Positions 1 through 8,233 of a stretch of DNA of 19,136 bases are shown piece after piece. The notes beneath the pieces are model-generated. The model was not told the DNA's origin and did no database searches. It saw only the letters and a list, made by a program, of their open reading frames with translations. Each line of letters begins with the position of its first letter. Position 1 is the first letter of the stretch. Source of the stretch: HGM04593 sp964458275 (lineage in GTDB: Bacteria > Bacteroidota > Bacteroidia > Bacteroidales > Bacteroidaceae). The DNA lies in contig CAYWIE010000050.1 in the NCBI GenBank assembly GCA_964458275.1, forward strand, positions 1 through 19,136, given 5' to 3'. A program made the translations under genes and the position numbers.

Positions 1-159
1 GCCTAATGCCATATTGTCGGAAGGATTGACATATTGATTTATAGAGGAAAGGTAGTAGGTACAAGCGCAAGTGCCATCAGTGAAATAATCGATAAATTTG
101 TCAGTTGGTGGAGAACAAGTTGAACAACAGAACCAGAAAACGACTTGGGTATCTTGCAT
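1..159 (-). other. Unrecognised open frame running off the left edge
   Basis: On the minus strand an ATG at 159 opens a frame of 53 codons that is still open at position 1. It lies downstream of the M60 terminator hairpin and reads the same way as the genes to its right. The predicted peptide begins MQDTQVVFWFCC and has six cysteines in its first 33 residues. The same frame is open upstream of the ATG to a stop near 206-208. I see no family motif, no TAnnTTTG promoter and no clear ribosome binding site. A plus-strand frame over the same bases is also open from about 79 to 225, so neither can be trusted. It could be the start of a real gene or chance. Confidence 0.18.
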
Positions 160-211
160 ATATTCAGAGAGTTGGAAAAGGATTGTAATGTTTGGTAGAA
201 TAAAGTATTAT

Positions 212-250
212 ATTGGTATCCGGTAAAATAAACTTTTACAGGATACCAAT
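212..250 (-). terminator. Hairpin terminator after the M60 gene
   Basis: The arms 212-228 and 234-250 are 17 nt each and pair at 16 of 17 positions (core ATTGGTATCC / GGATACCAAT), with a 5-nt loop. The hairpin starts 6 nt after the stop codon of the C-terminal M60 part. On the minus strand the following bases are A/T rich but not a clean T run, while on the plus strand the flank has a short T run. It may therefore work mainly as a 3'-end or RNA-stability structure. Confidence 0.65.
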
Positions 251-256
251 AATCTT

Positions 257-1708
257 TTATAGAACCTCCCTTATGACTACCTTTTTCTTATTGACAATGT
301 AGATACCGGGAGCAATTATCTTTTCTATCTTGCGACCCGTAAGGTCGTAGATGGCATTTTCAGTATCTTCTTTCTCAATATTATCGATACCGGTCGACTC
401 ATCGTAATAAAGTTCTATGTTGCTTACACTGTTGGTTGAACCCGGTAAAGCTTTAATGTTTATTTCGAACGGAGCCAAAGTCCCGGCTTGGACGCTCTTG
501 GTGTATTTGCCATTATTATATAAGTATGTACTTATTTTGTAGCTTGTTCCAACGTAGGACATAAGCAGATAGTCGGTTGTTCGGTCCTCCTTGACGCTTG
601 CTTCTATCGTTACGTTTGTTGCAGTAGCGTTTATACTCTTACCGTCGGCAATTGCAAACATGGGAGTGTTTTTCTCAAACTTGGTGTATGCCAATGTAAG
701 TATGTTTGCAACGTCTGTCTTGCTGAAACATGACGGGGATGATGTAACAATTCTGTTTGTGGGGACAAACGGTAACATAATGGGGATTATATTATCGCCG
801 GCACTGTTTTTGTCTGTATATGTAACCTCTGATGCAGTGAAACTTTCGGGAATATAATATGCAGATTCGTTGTTAATGTTCATCTCTTGGCATATTCCGT
901 TTTTGTCTACAACGTTGCTGCCTGCGGCTGCTGCACTCTCAGCATCGAGACTTGTATAATAGACGGTGTTGCTTGCCCCCAACTGCTGTCTGCATTTCTC
1001 TATTATAAGTGTTGCATCGTTGTTGTCTCTGAGGTCTACGAATGTTGCATTTGCTGTTCCGCAAACATATACGTTGCTCTCCTCAGTCATAGGCTTACCG
1101 TATGCTTTTCTTCCATAACTTTCGCCATCGGTTGAGGCAAGAATGGCAATATCGCTTTCGAATGCTTTTTCCAAACGGTAGTAATTGGCTTTGGTGTTTA
1201 ACTTGGGATATGTACCCGAACCATAAATATAACTGTTGTCATCACTGATGGTGAATGATTGTCTGGCTGTGTCGAGTGAGAGAGTGTAAGGCTTTGCTTC
1301 GCCACCACCCATTGCCTCAAGATAGGACTTTCCGAAGAGGGCACAGCCGCTGCCGGCATTGAATATGTAATATTCGTTCTCGCTGCCGGTGGGGAGGAAT
1401 GCCCACAGCATATAATCATCACTATTCTCTTTTGTGGTTTCGGTGTGCATAAGATAGTTGATGTATCTTTTTGTAGAACGTTCAACAGTGAGATATTCGT
1501 TGCTTTCGTTACGTTGTATGTAGTACCATACAATCTTGCCGTTTTTCTCGTTTGAGGGGTATTGCGGAATTACTGCATATGCAGCTGTAACAGTATCTAT
1601 TGTTGCTTTAAGTCTTTCGGCTGTGCTACCGTAATCTTCGGTAATTTCCGCCGTCAATATCTCTTTTGCATTGTTGTTGTCGGTTACAAGTTCCTTGACA
1701 AGTTCCAT
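257..1708 (-). CDS. C-terminal part of frameshifted M60-like secreted peptidase, with sorting motif
   Basis: This 483-residue frame has no signal peptide and begins in mid-helix. The same frame is open 18 codons further upstream (INDNYVINSGIYAKSNNL before the ATG), up to the end of the 1759-4857 gene, so it is best read as the severed C-terminus of that gene. Residues about 60-190 (GKIVWYYIQRNES..., W..F, YYIFNAGSG) look like a third ricin/beta-trefoil-like module similar in style to two in the upstream part. The last ~45 residues contain YDLTGRKIEKI and GIYIVNKKK, the pattern of C-terminal sorting/secretion domains in Prevotella and Bacteroides secreted proteins. The ATG at 1708 has no convincing ribosome binding site. 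It could be translated only by reinitiation or through a strain-variable frameshift; otherwise this is a pseudogene fragment. Confidence 0.7.
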   Translation of the reverse strand: MELVKELVTDNNNAKEILTAEITEDYGSTAERLKATIDTVTAAYAVIPQYPSNEKNGKIVWYYIQRNESNEYLTVERSTKRYINYLMHTETTKENSDDYMLWAFLPTGSENEYYIFNAGSGCALFGKSYLEAMGGGEAKPYTLSLDTARQSFTISDDNSYIYGSGTYPKLNTKANYYRLEKAFESDIAILASTDGESYGRKAYGKPMTEESNVYVCGTANATFVDLRDNNDATLIIEKCRQQLGASNTVYYTSLDAESAAAAGSNVVDKNGICQEMNINNESAYYIPESFTASEVTYTDKNSAGDNIIPIMLPFVPTNRIVTSSPSCFSKTDVANILTLAYTKFEKNTPMFAIADGKSINATATNVTIEASVKEDRTTDYLLMSYVGTSYKISTYLYNNGKYTKSVQAGTLAPFEINIKALPGSTNSVSNIELYYDESTGIDNIEKEDTENAIYDLTGRKIEKIIAPGIYIVNKKKVVIREVL

Positions 1709-1758
1709 CAGGTTGTTGCTCTTAGCATAGATGCCGCTGTTTATAACATAATTGTCAT

Positions 1759-4700
1759 TTATAAGTTGTTGGTATCAAGAATTTCTGCAATAATGCTGTC
1801 GGCTGTTGCAATGGTCTTGTCAAGCAGTTCGGCGTCATGGGCTGTCTGGTTATTCTCTATTCTTTTGATTATCCACCAGCTATCTTCTGACCTGAAATCT
1901 TTACCTACGATTTTGTTGTCAGAGTTCACTCCCATACTTCCGTAGTGGACGTTGTCGAGCTCCATGTACATGTATCCGTTTTCCAATGACACAACCCTGA
2001 ATTTTGCGGCTTCGCTTGCGTTGGTTGTAACAGTCGCAGGCTGGTCTTTGGGCATGCTTGCGATGTAGATGCCGTTTTTGGTCTTTATGCGGTAGAGGCT
2101 GTCATCGTCTGTTACGAAAGCCCATTTCTTGTTCTCCAGCGAATTTCCGCTCTTTGTCATGCTCAATCCTGAGGTTGACGCGCTCAATGAAGTTATTGAG
2201 CTGCTCTTCGACTGAAGCGTGTAGTAGTCGAGAGGCTTTATTTTTATTACCGAGTTAGAACTGTATATCCTGCACAATTCGTTGTCGATGAGTGTAAGGT
2301 ATTCGCCGAATGTGTGTACGCTCTGGTCGTTGTTCTCTATGGCAGAGCGTGCCGAATCTTTGAGTTCGTTAAGGCGCACCATTTTGCTTGGACGGTAATA
2401 TCCGACTTTCATTCCGTTTTTGTCGGTAAATTTCACGTAGTAGTCGATAACCTTGAGCGCATGTTTGAGAGCGGTTCTCTGTGCGCTTTCGCCACTCTTT
2501 GCGAATGGGAGAAGTTCAACTTCGTCGCCATCGCCTTCGGCTGCTACTATCCTGAGACCGGAATCGATGGCAAGTGCCTCAGGGATGGTGAACTTCAGTT
2601 TGTTGGACATAGCCTTGTATTCGCCTTTACCGTTGTAGACTTTGAAGCCTACGCCTCCGCTGCCCTTCTCTATGATTATGCTCTTTCCGACTTTGGTGTA
2701 GCTGTATCCGACTGCTTCGGGAGTGTTGCCCGGAGCATAATATGTGTATTGTCCCACGTCGCCACACTGCCCTACCGAAAAGACACTCTTAATGCGGTTG
2801 CCACTGCCGCCATCTGTACGTGGCATGGGCTCGATGCGGTCTTCGATAAACTCAATTGCAGGTGCCTTGCGGCTATATGATGCCATCTTTGCAAGTGTCT
2901 TGTTGAGCATCGCTTGTGTGATGGTAAGGTCTTTCTGAAAGAATTCTTTACCGAGCAAACGGTCAATGGGATGGAAGAATCCCCATACTTTGAAAAATTC
3001 AGTAAGGTCCATATTCGCAGCTTCGCAACATTTTTCAGCAAAGTGTAGAATGTCTTTGTCGCCTTGTACATGCGTGAGCGATGTGTCTATGCCGTCTTCG
3101 CGCAAGAGAGCAAACAGTTTCGGGTAGAATTCTGTGTCGTTGCCTGCCACGTGGAAGTAGAGATAGAGCTGCCACCACATTCTCATTTTACTCTCTCCGA
3201 GCATGCTTGTCCAGCATTTGTTCTGCGCAAAATCGTTGACAAGTACGCCGAGTGAATCTCCGCGCGACATATATTTTCCCATCTTGTACATGGTGAAGTT
3301 TGCATAAAAGTTTGCGCTGATTTCTCCTGTACCCATTACCTCGATTGCGGCTTGGTTGAAGTGTCCGACTTCGTGTCCGGGTCCCCATACATTGTCGTGA
3401 TTGGACATCAATGATTCGTAGTTCAGTATCTTGTATATGTATTTTACGCCATATTGTGTACGGTAACCTGTTGATGCCATGTAGGTCTTATCATCGTCGA
3501 GTGTGATAGCACAGTGCAGGTTGTTGAACTTGACCCCGAAGATGCCTTTATCCCAGCCCATGAGTTCGTGGTCCCATTTGAGCATATCGTCCCACCATCC
3601 GATGGCATCGGTTATGGTGTTTTTGCAACAGTTGTCTGCCGTAATCCATTTTTTCTCCATATGGTAGAGATTGCGTTCTCCCTTTACTTGAATTACTGGA
3701 TGGGTTGCGAGATTCTGTGTAATATCCCTCCAATCGGCATCGGTGTGCACGCCTTTCTCGAAGAAGCCGTTGACAACTCCGTTCTCTATGTGGATTTTTA
3801 TATCAGGATAGTCGGCAAGGACTTTACCGCTATTGTGAGTATTTACATCGTAACGCACGAAGAGGCTTGAGAGGTTAAAACTTACAGGGACTATGTTGAG
3901 CCCCAATTTAAGTGTGTCGAGAGTACCGCTGGTGTTTGTGCTTAGAATCTCTTCGATTCCAAGGAACGCCCCCTCTTTGATTTCTCCCTCTACGAATATG
4001 TAGAGCAGTTCGTGCCCGTTACCATAAATTCCTGTGGGATTGTTAAGTCTGGAGTATTGGTTGGTCTGAAGTATCTTGTACCATGCGTCTGCATCCGAAT
4101 ATGGCTTGTACTCTCTTATGCGGAACTCTTTTTCGCGTTTGCCCCAAGTTCCGTTCTTTATCTTCAAAGCCATATCGCGAAGCGATACGGGGAGTTCTTT
4201 TGCGGATTCCATGAGTTCACTGTCACTCATGCTTGCGTATGTCTCTTTGAGTTCGCTGCATGAACGGTCGGTAAACATTTCGGCAAGTATTGCCTCGTAT
4301 TTGTCGCTGTTTTTTATGATTTCTTGCTTTTGATAGAATTTTTCCTGTTGTTCGGCAAGCTCGCTGAGACTGACAGCTGCATCTTCGAACAGCCATTCAG
4401 ATGCACTCGGTTCGCCGCTTGTGGTCGTCGATGTCCAGACAACCAGTTTGTTTGAGGGGCTGGCATGGAAACCGCGTGTTCCGTTTGATGATGTCAATAC
4501 GTTGTAGTATCCGCTGTTGTATTTGTTCTCTTTAATGAAAAACTCTTTTGGAGTGTCTGTCATTTTAAACAATTCAGACATTTGTGTGGCATATTGTACA
4601 TATTTTCCGGTCAGTCCGTTTTTTATGTAGACGCTGTTTGTACCGGCTTTTTCGAGTATCCACATCTGTTCATAGGCATTATCACTTTTTGGGAGAGTCT

Positions 4701-4857
4701 CGATGATGTTTGCTTTATAATTGGCTGCCATGCAATTATAATATCTTCCGGGAGCGAAGATGCGATAGACTTTTCCCGCCTCAGGTTTAACATACTGCCC
4801 CCATGCGAGCATGCAACAGAGCATTGTTGACAGTGTCAGTAACAAATGTTTTTTCAT
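1759..4857 (-). CDS. Secreted M60-like (enhancin/mucinase-type) zinc metallopeptidase, catalytic part
   Basis: This 1032-residue protein starts with a signal peptide (MKKHLLLTLSTMLCCMLAWG, likely cut before QYV, no lipobox). Residues about 28-150 form a Trp/Tyr-rich ricin-like module (KVYRIFAPGRYYN, YEQMWILEK). The peptidase M60 region spans roughly 260-640 and carries the zinc site HEVGH at 495-499 with a glutamate 13 residues on (E512 in GTGEISAN), matching the M60 pattern HExxH-x(8-24)-E. A second trefoil-like module lies at about 873-1002, followed by a helix. M60-like enzymes in gut Bacteroidales act outside the cell on mucin-type glycoproteins; the substrate here is inferred. The protein ends at a premature TAA, losing the C-terminal sorting region encoded in 257-1708. 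Upstream are its own TATATTTG promoter box and a palindrome. Confidence 0.85.
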   Translation of the reverse strand: MKKHLLLTLSTMLCCMLAWGQYVKPEAGKVYRIFAPGRYYNCMAANYKANIIETLPKSDNAYEQMWILEKAGTNSVYIKNGLTGKYVQYATQMSELFKMTDTPKEFFIKENKYNSGYYNVLTSSNGTRGFHASPSNKLVVWTSTTTSGEPSASEWLFEDAAVSLSELAEQQEKFYQKQEIIKNSDKYEAILAEMFTDRSCSELKETYASMSDSELMESAKELPVSLRDMALKIKNGTWGKREKEFRIREYKPYSDADAWYKILQTNQYSRLNNPTGIYGNGHELLYIFVEGEIKEGAFLGIEEILSTNTSGTLDTLKLGLNIVPVSFNLSSLFVRYDVNTHNSGKVLADYPDIKIHIENGVVNGFFEKGVHTDADWRDITQNLATHPVIQVKGERNLYHMEKKWITADNCCKNTITDAIGWWDDMLKWDHELMGWDKGIFGVKFNNLHCAITLDDDKTYMASTGYRTQYGVKYIYKILNYESLMSNHDNVWGPGHEVGHFNQAAIEVMGTGEISANFYANFTMYKMGKYMSRGDSLGVLVNDFAQNKCWTSMLGESKMRMWWQLYLYFHVAGNDTEFYPKLFALLREDGIDTSLTHVQGDKDILHFAEKCCEAANMDLTEFFKVWGFFHPIDRLLGKEFFQKDLTITQAMLNKTLAKMASYSRKAPAIEFIEDRIEPMPRTDGGSGNRIKSVFSVGQCGDVGQYTYYAPGNTPEAVGYSYTKVGKSIIIEKGSGGVGFKVYNGKGEYKAMSNKLKFTIPEALAIDSGLRIVAAEGDGDEVELLPFAKSGESAQRTALKHALKVIDYYVKFTDKNGMKVGYYRPSKMVRLNELKDSARSAIENNDQSVHTFGEYLTLIDNELCRIYSSNSVIKIKPLDYYTLQSKSSSITSLSASTSGLSMTKSGNSLENKKWAFVTDDDSLYRIKTKNGIYIASMPKDQPATVTTNASEAAKFRVVSLENGYMYMELDNVHYGSMGVNSDNKIVGKDFRSEDSWWIIKRIENNQTAHDAELLDKTIATADSIIAEILDTNNL

Positions 4858-4894
4858 ATATAAATCGTTTATTTGCAGATTTTAGCATTAATTA

Positions 4895-4902
4895 CAAATA
4901 TA
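4895..4902 (-). promoter_or_regulatory. Candidate -7 box for the M60 gene
   Basis: On the minus strand the bases read TATATTTG, matching the Bacteroidota TAnnTTTG -7 element. It lies 37 nt before the ATG at 4857 and would give a leader of about 30 nt. No TTTG is found at the normal -33 spacing; that position is occupied by the inverted repeat 4907-4943. Confidence 0.45.
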
Positions 4903-4906
4903 CTAT

Positions 4907-4943
4907 ATTCTTTTGAAGAATTCATGCAATTCCTCAAAAGAAT
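4907..4943. repeat. Near-perfect inverted repeat just upstream of the M60 -7 box
   Basis: Arms 4907-4922 (ATTCTTTTGAAGAATT) and 4928-4943 (AATTCCTCAAAAGAAT) match at 15 of 16 positions around a 5-nt CATGC spacer. The palindrome begins 4 bp upstream of the -7 box and covers the -33 region, the usual place for an operator. It also directly abuts the GH2 terminator hairpin, so it could instead be a second 3'-end hairpin of the upstream transcript. Confidence 0.6.
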
Positions 4944-4975
4944 AAGGTGGCCGGAGAATTACTCTCCAACCACCT
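4936..4975 (-). terminator. Rho-independent terminator after the GH2 gene
   Basis: On the minus strand AGGTGGTTGGAGA pairs with TCTCCGGCCACCT (13 bp including two G-T pairs) around a GTAAT loop at 4975-4945. It is followed by TATTCTTTT. It begins 26 nt after the GH2 stop and is the first strong terminator in the lon-to-GH2 transcription unit. Confidence 0.75.
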
Positions 4976-5001
4976 CAAACAGTTTCAGTACCTTCCTTTT
5001 G

Positions 5002-6873
5002 TTATTCCTTGCTTGTTGCAGGACGTTTGCTGAAGATTGCCTTGATGCGTTTCATATCGAACTTAGCCGAACGGTCGTAGAAATAGATACCATTCTGTTC
5101 TTGTTCTACATCTGTAAGCTGTGTATAGCAGTATCCCCAGACATTCTCTGCAATACTCATGAGTCCATCTACCTGACCTTCCAGTCTGCTGTAGAACTCT
5201 TCGAGTGAATGAGGAGGAGCACCGTAGCCCCATGACTGCTGGCTGTTGCCAGTCTTTTTATCCTGACCTTTCACCCACTTGATACCGCCGAATTCGTCAA
5301 GGATGTAAGGCATGTCGGGTTTTTCGTATTTGGGGAATTCGTAGAGGTTGTTGTCTTTGGCACGGTTGAAACCTACGTTCATGCGGGGAACACCCTGCAC
5401 ATAGTTGGGAGTCTGGAACCAACGTTCACCGTTATATATGGCATCAGTGAGTTTTTTGGGATCCTGCTCATAATTGTGTGTACTCCAGATGTCGCTCTTT
5501 ATGTTGACACCACCGCTGACTGTGCATACGGGACGTGTGGGATCCAGAGCCTTTGTCATGTCATAAAGGTCGCAGACGAAACGGGGGTACTGTACGCGAT
5601 CGGGCCACCACTCCTCGTTCATAGGAGTCCAAGTAACGATTGAGGGGTGGTTGCGGTCACGGATAATCTCTTCAGCCCATTCGCTCATGAAGTTGCGCGC
5701 AACTTCAGGATCGTTTGCATTCATACCCCAAGAGGGAGCTTCGCCCCAAGTGATGTAACCGAGCTTGTCGGCCCAATAGTGGAAGCGTTCTTCGAACACT
5801 TTCTGATGCAGACGTGCACCGTTAAAACCGGCTGCCATAGACAGTTCAATGTCGCGTTTGAGATCGGCATCGCTGGGAGCTGTCCATATACCGTCGGGGT
5901 AGAAACCTTGGTCGAGTACCAATCGCTGGTAGAAGGGTTGGTTGTTAAGATAGACCTTGTTACCCTCTACATGTATTTTTCTCATTCCAATGTATGAGTT
6001 TACAATGTCGGTGGTCTTTCCTTGATTGTCTTTAACCTCATATACAACATCATAGAGGAAAGGCGATGAGGGGCTCCAGAGTTTGGGCTTTTTAATGGGA
6101 AGCACTACATTTGTTCCGTCGTATGCGGGAACAGTCTTTGTAGCTACCACCTTTTTGCCATCCTTTACAGTAACTGTAAAAGTACCTTTTGTCTGGGGAT
6201 AGAACTTAGGCTGCACTATAATCATATTCTGGTCAATGTCGGTTGTAACCTGTGTACGTTCAATGGCATTTTGTGCCACAGGCTCCATCCATACTGTCTG
6301 CCAGATACCTGTAGTACGTGTATACATGCACTCAAAAGGAGCATAGCGCATATTCTGCTTTCCGGCAGGCTGCTTTGCAGTACGGGTATCACTATAGGCA
6401 TGTACCACCAACGAGTGAGGTTTGCCGTCGGATATGAATTTGGTTACGTCAATGGCGAACGATGTGCTGCCACCGAAGTGACGGCCTGCCAAACGACCGT
6501 CGATGTAAATCTCTGAGTTGTAATATACTGCACCGAAATTGAGTTTGACGTTGCGTCCTGCCCATGCTTCCGGCATGGTAATTGTACGTTGATACCAGAT
6601 ATTGGTTATGAAATCCGTGTATTGTACGCCTGACAATTTGCTTTCCGGGCAGAAAGGCACTATAATCTTTCCGTCGAAGCCTTTGCTCTCGTAAAGTTTC
6701 TGTTCCAGTCCGGAACCAACCATATCGAAGGTGTAACTCCACTGGCCATTAAGATTGACCCAGTCCTGACGTTCAAACTGTGGACGGGGATACTCGGCTC
6801 TCGGTTGCTCCTGCGCATAGGCAATGAAGGTGAAGAGCACTGCAAATAGTGAGAAAAAAATCTTTTTCATCAT
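5002..6873 (-). CDS. Secreted glycoside hydrolase family 2 (beta-galactosidase/beta-glucuronidase type)
   Basis: The 623-residue protein has a signal peptide ending AYA before QEQ (about residue 20) and no lipobox, so a soluble periplasmic or exported enzyme is likely. The usual GH2 order follows: N-terminal jelly-roll sugar-binding domain (about 25-200; LNGQWSYTFD, YQRTITMPE, NSEIYIDGRLAGRH, TGIWQTVWMEPV), an Ig-like domain (about 205-300), and a TIM barrel. The acid/base is E420 in TPMNEEW, and the nucleophile is E527 in ILDEFGG; both are intact. The C-terminal GYCYTQLTDVEQEQNG motif is typical of this GH2 branch. The linkage hydrolysed (galactoside, glucuronide or other) cannot be read from the sequence. 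The start follows the helicase stop by 9 nt with AAGGAAAA before tandem ATGs (MMKK), so either Met may be used. Its position in the lon-tgt operon is unusual for a glycosidase. Confidence 0.88.
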   Translation of the reverse strand: MMKKIFFSLFAVLFTFIAYAQEQPRAEYPRPQFERQDWVNLNGQWSYTFDMVGSGLEQKLYESKGFDGKIIVPFCPESKLSGVQYTDFITNIWYQRTITMPEAWAGRNVKLNFGAVYYNSEIYIDGRLAGRHFGGSTSFAIDVTKFISDGKPHSLVVHAYSDTRTAKQPAGKQNMRYAPFECMYTRTTGIWQTVWMEPVAQNAIERTQVTTDIDQNMIIVQPKFYPQTKGTFTVTVKDGKKVVATKTVPAYDGTNVVLPIKKPKLWSPSSPFLYDVVYEVKDNQGKTTDIVNSYIGMRKIHVEGNKVYLNNQPFYQRLVLDQGFYPDGIWTAPSDADLKRDIELSMAAGFNGARLHQKVFEERFHYWADKLGYITWGEAPSWGMNANDPEVARNFMSEWAEEIIRDRNHPSIVTWTPMNEEWWPDRVQYPRFVCDLYDMTKALDPTRPVCTVSGGVNIKSDIWSTHNYEQDPKKLTDAIYNGERWFQTPNYVQGVPRMNVGFNRAKDNNLYEFPKYEKPDMPYILDEFGGIKWVKGQDKKTGNSQQSWGYGAPPHSLEEFYSRLEGQVDGLMSIAENVWGYCYTQLTDVEQEQNGIYFYDRSAKFDMKRIKAIFSKRPATSKE

Positions 6874-6882
6874 TTTTCCTTT

Positions 6883-8226
6883 TTAATGTTTTTCTTTTAT
6901 TGTTTGTGGTTTATTTTGCTTTTTTGCAGAAGGTTTTGCCTTAGGTTCGGTATTTGCTGATGCTTTATTGCTCTTTTTCCCATTCTTGCCGGCATGCGTT
7001 CCGCTACGTCTTTTGCCTCCTCCTTTGCCGTTTCTTGAAGAGTGCGGACGACGATTGCTTTTCGTGGGTTTCTGCGGGTTATATTCGGGTGCTTCGCCCA
7101 GTCCTGAGGGCAACGCTATCTTGTCGATAGGTTTGCCGATGAACTTTTCTATGCGTCCGAAAGCCTGTTGGTCGTTGACGCTTACAAGGGTGATTCCACG
7201 ACCGGTGTTGTTTGCACGGGCTGTGCGCCCTACTCTATGGATATAATCGTCGCAATCGCCAGGCACATCGTAGTTTATCACTATGCGTATGTCGTCGATG
7301 TCTATTCCGCGTGCAAGAATGTCGGTGGCTACAAGCAGATCTATTTTGCGGCTCTTGTAAAGGAACATCATTTCGTCGCGTTCGCTTTGTGTGAGGTCGC
7401 TGTGCATTTCACCCACATTCAGTCCCATGCGCCGCAAAGCTGTTGCCACTTCGCGGACTTTGCTCTTCTTGGAGACAAAAAGTATTACTCGTTCGGCACT
7501 CTCCTTTGAGAATATATCTTTGATGATTCCTATCTTTTGTGCTTCGTGGCAGATGTATGCCTGCTGGGTGATGCCGTCTGCTGGTTTTGCAAGAGAGAGT
7601 GTTACCTGGACAGGGTCCTTAAGTATGTTTTTTGCAAGCTTTCGTATCTCCTCAGGCATGGTTGCCGAGAATAGCATTGTCTGACGTTCGGCAGGAAGCT
7701 GCTTGGCGATGGTCATGATGTCGTTGTAGAATCCCATGTCGAGCATGCGGTCGGCTTCGTCGAGGATGAAAAATGAGACTTTGGAAAGGTCTACATTTCC
7801 CAGATTTATGTGCGAGATGAGCCTGCCGGGAGTGGCTACAAGAATATCGGCTCCCAATGTCATTCCTTTCAGTTCCTGACCGTATCGCACTCCGTCGTTG
7901 CCACCGTAAACGGCGACACTCGATACGTTCATGAAGTACGTGAATCCCTCAAGCTGACGGTCTATCTGCTGTGCAAGCTCGCGTGTTGGTGCCATTATTA
8001 TGCAGTTGATGGCATTTTCGGGATACTCGTCGCGGCAGAGCTTGTTAAGCACGGGCAAGAGATATGCCGCTGTTTTTCCTGTGCCTGTCTGTGCTACGCC
8101 TATAAGGTCGTGCCCCTGCATAAGGGGCGTTATTGTCTTTTCTTGTATAGGGGTGCACTCTATGAAGTTCATTGCATCGAGGGCATCAAGCACCTCGTCT
8201 TCAAAATCGAATTCGTAAAAGTCCAT
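6883..8226 (-). CDS. DEAD-box ATP-dependent RNA helicase, RhlE-like
   Basis: The 447-residue protein has the full set of helicase motifs: Q motif around CTPIQ (24-28), motif I AQTGTGKT (45-52), Ia PTRELA (80-85), TPGRL (132-136), II DEAD (156-159), III SAT (187-189), V ATDILARGIDI (300-310) and VI HRVGRTAR (330-337). Residues from about 385 on form a low-complexity tail rich in Lys, Asn, Gly and Ser, as in RhlE/CsdA-type enzymes, where such tails add RNA binding. It probably unwinds RNA in ribosome assembly or mRNA turnover in the cytoplasm. It starts 7 nt after the permease stop and is followed 9 nt later by GH2, so it is most likely translated from a polycistronic mRNA. The exact subfamily (RhlE versus DeaD) is not certain. 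Confidence 0.93.
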   Translation of the reverse strand: MDFYEFDFEDEVLDALDAMNFIECTPIQEKTITPLMQGHDLIGVAQTGTGKTAAYLLPVLNKLCRDEYPENAINCIIMAPTRELAQQIDRQLEGFTYFMNVSSVAVYGGNDGVRYGQELKGMTLGADILVATPGRLISHINLGNVDLSKVSFFILDEADRMLDMGFYNDIMTIAKQLPAERQTMLFSATMPEEIRKLAKNILKDPVQVTLSLAKPADGITQQAYICHEAQKIGIIKDIFSKESAERVILFVSKKSKVREVATALRRMGLNVGEMHSDLTQSERDEMMFLYKSRKIDLLVATDILARGIDIDDIRIVINYDVPGDCDDYIHRVGRTARANNTGRGITLVSVNDQQAFGRIEKFIGKPIDKIALPSGLGEAPEYNPQKPTKSNRRPHSSRNGKGGGKRRSGTHAGKNGKKSNKASANTEPKAKPSAKKQNKPQTIKEKH

Positions 8227-8233
8227 TGTAGTC

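Larger units (their letters stand above)
257..4857 (-). pseudogene. M60-like peptidase gene as one unit, interrupted by a single-base frameshift
   Basis: Joining the two frames gives one protein of about 1533 residues: signal peptide, trefoil-like module, M60 domain, trefoil-like module, helical linker, trefoil-like module, C-terminal sorting motif. The first frame ends ...ILDTNNL-stop at 1759. The second frame is closed by TGA at about 1775-1777 and open below it, so the frame change must lie within roughly 1759-1777. Loss of one base there (for example one C of an original AACAACCTTATA) explains everything. No slippery X-XXY-YYZ heptamer is present, so programmed slippage is unlikely. A sequencing or assembly error remains possible, although the site is not a homopolymer. 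Confidence 0.6.

Noticed and set aside
1759..1777. Programmed -1 ribosomal frameshift as the explanation of the split M60 gene
   Set aside because: No slippery heptamer and no strong downstream stem-loop are visible at the junction; a simple indel explains it better.
4781..4857. Lipoprotein signal in the M60 leader (CC pair)
   Set aside because: The residues before the cysteines (TML) do not fit the L-[AS]-[GA]-C lipobox; an ordinary signal peptide cut before QYV fits better.
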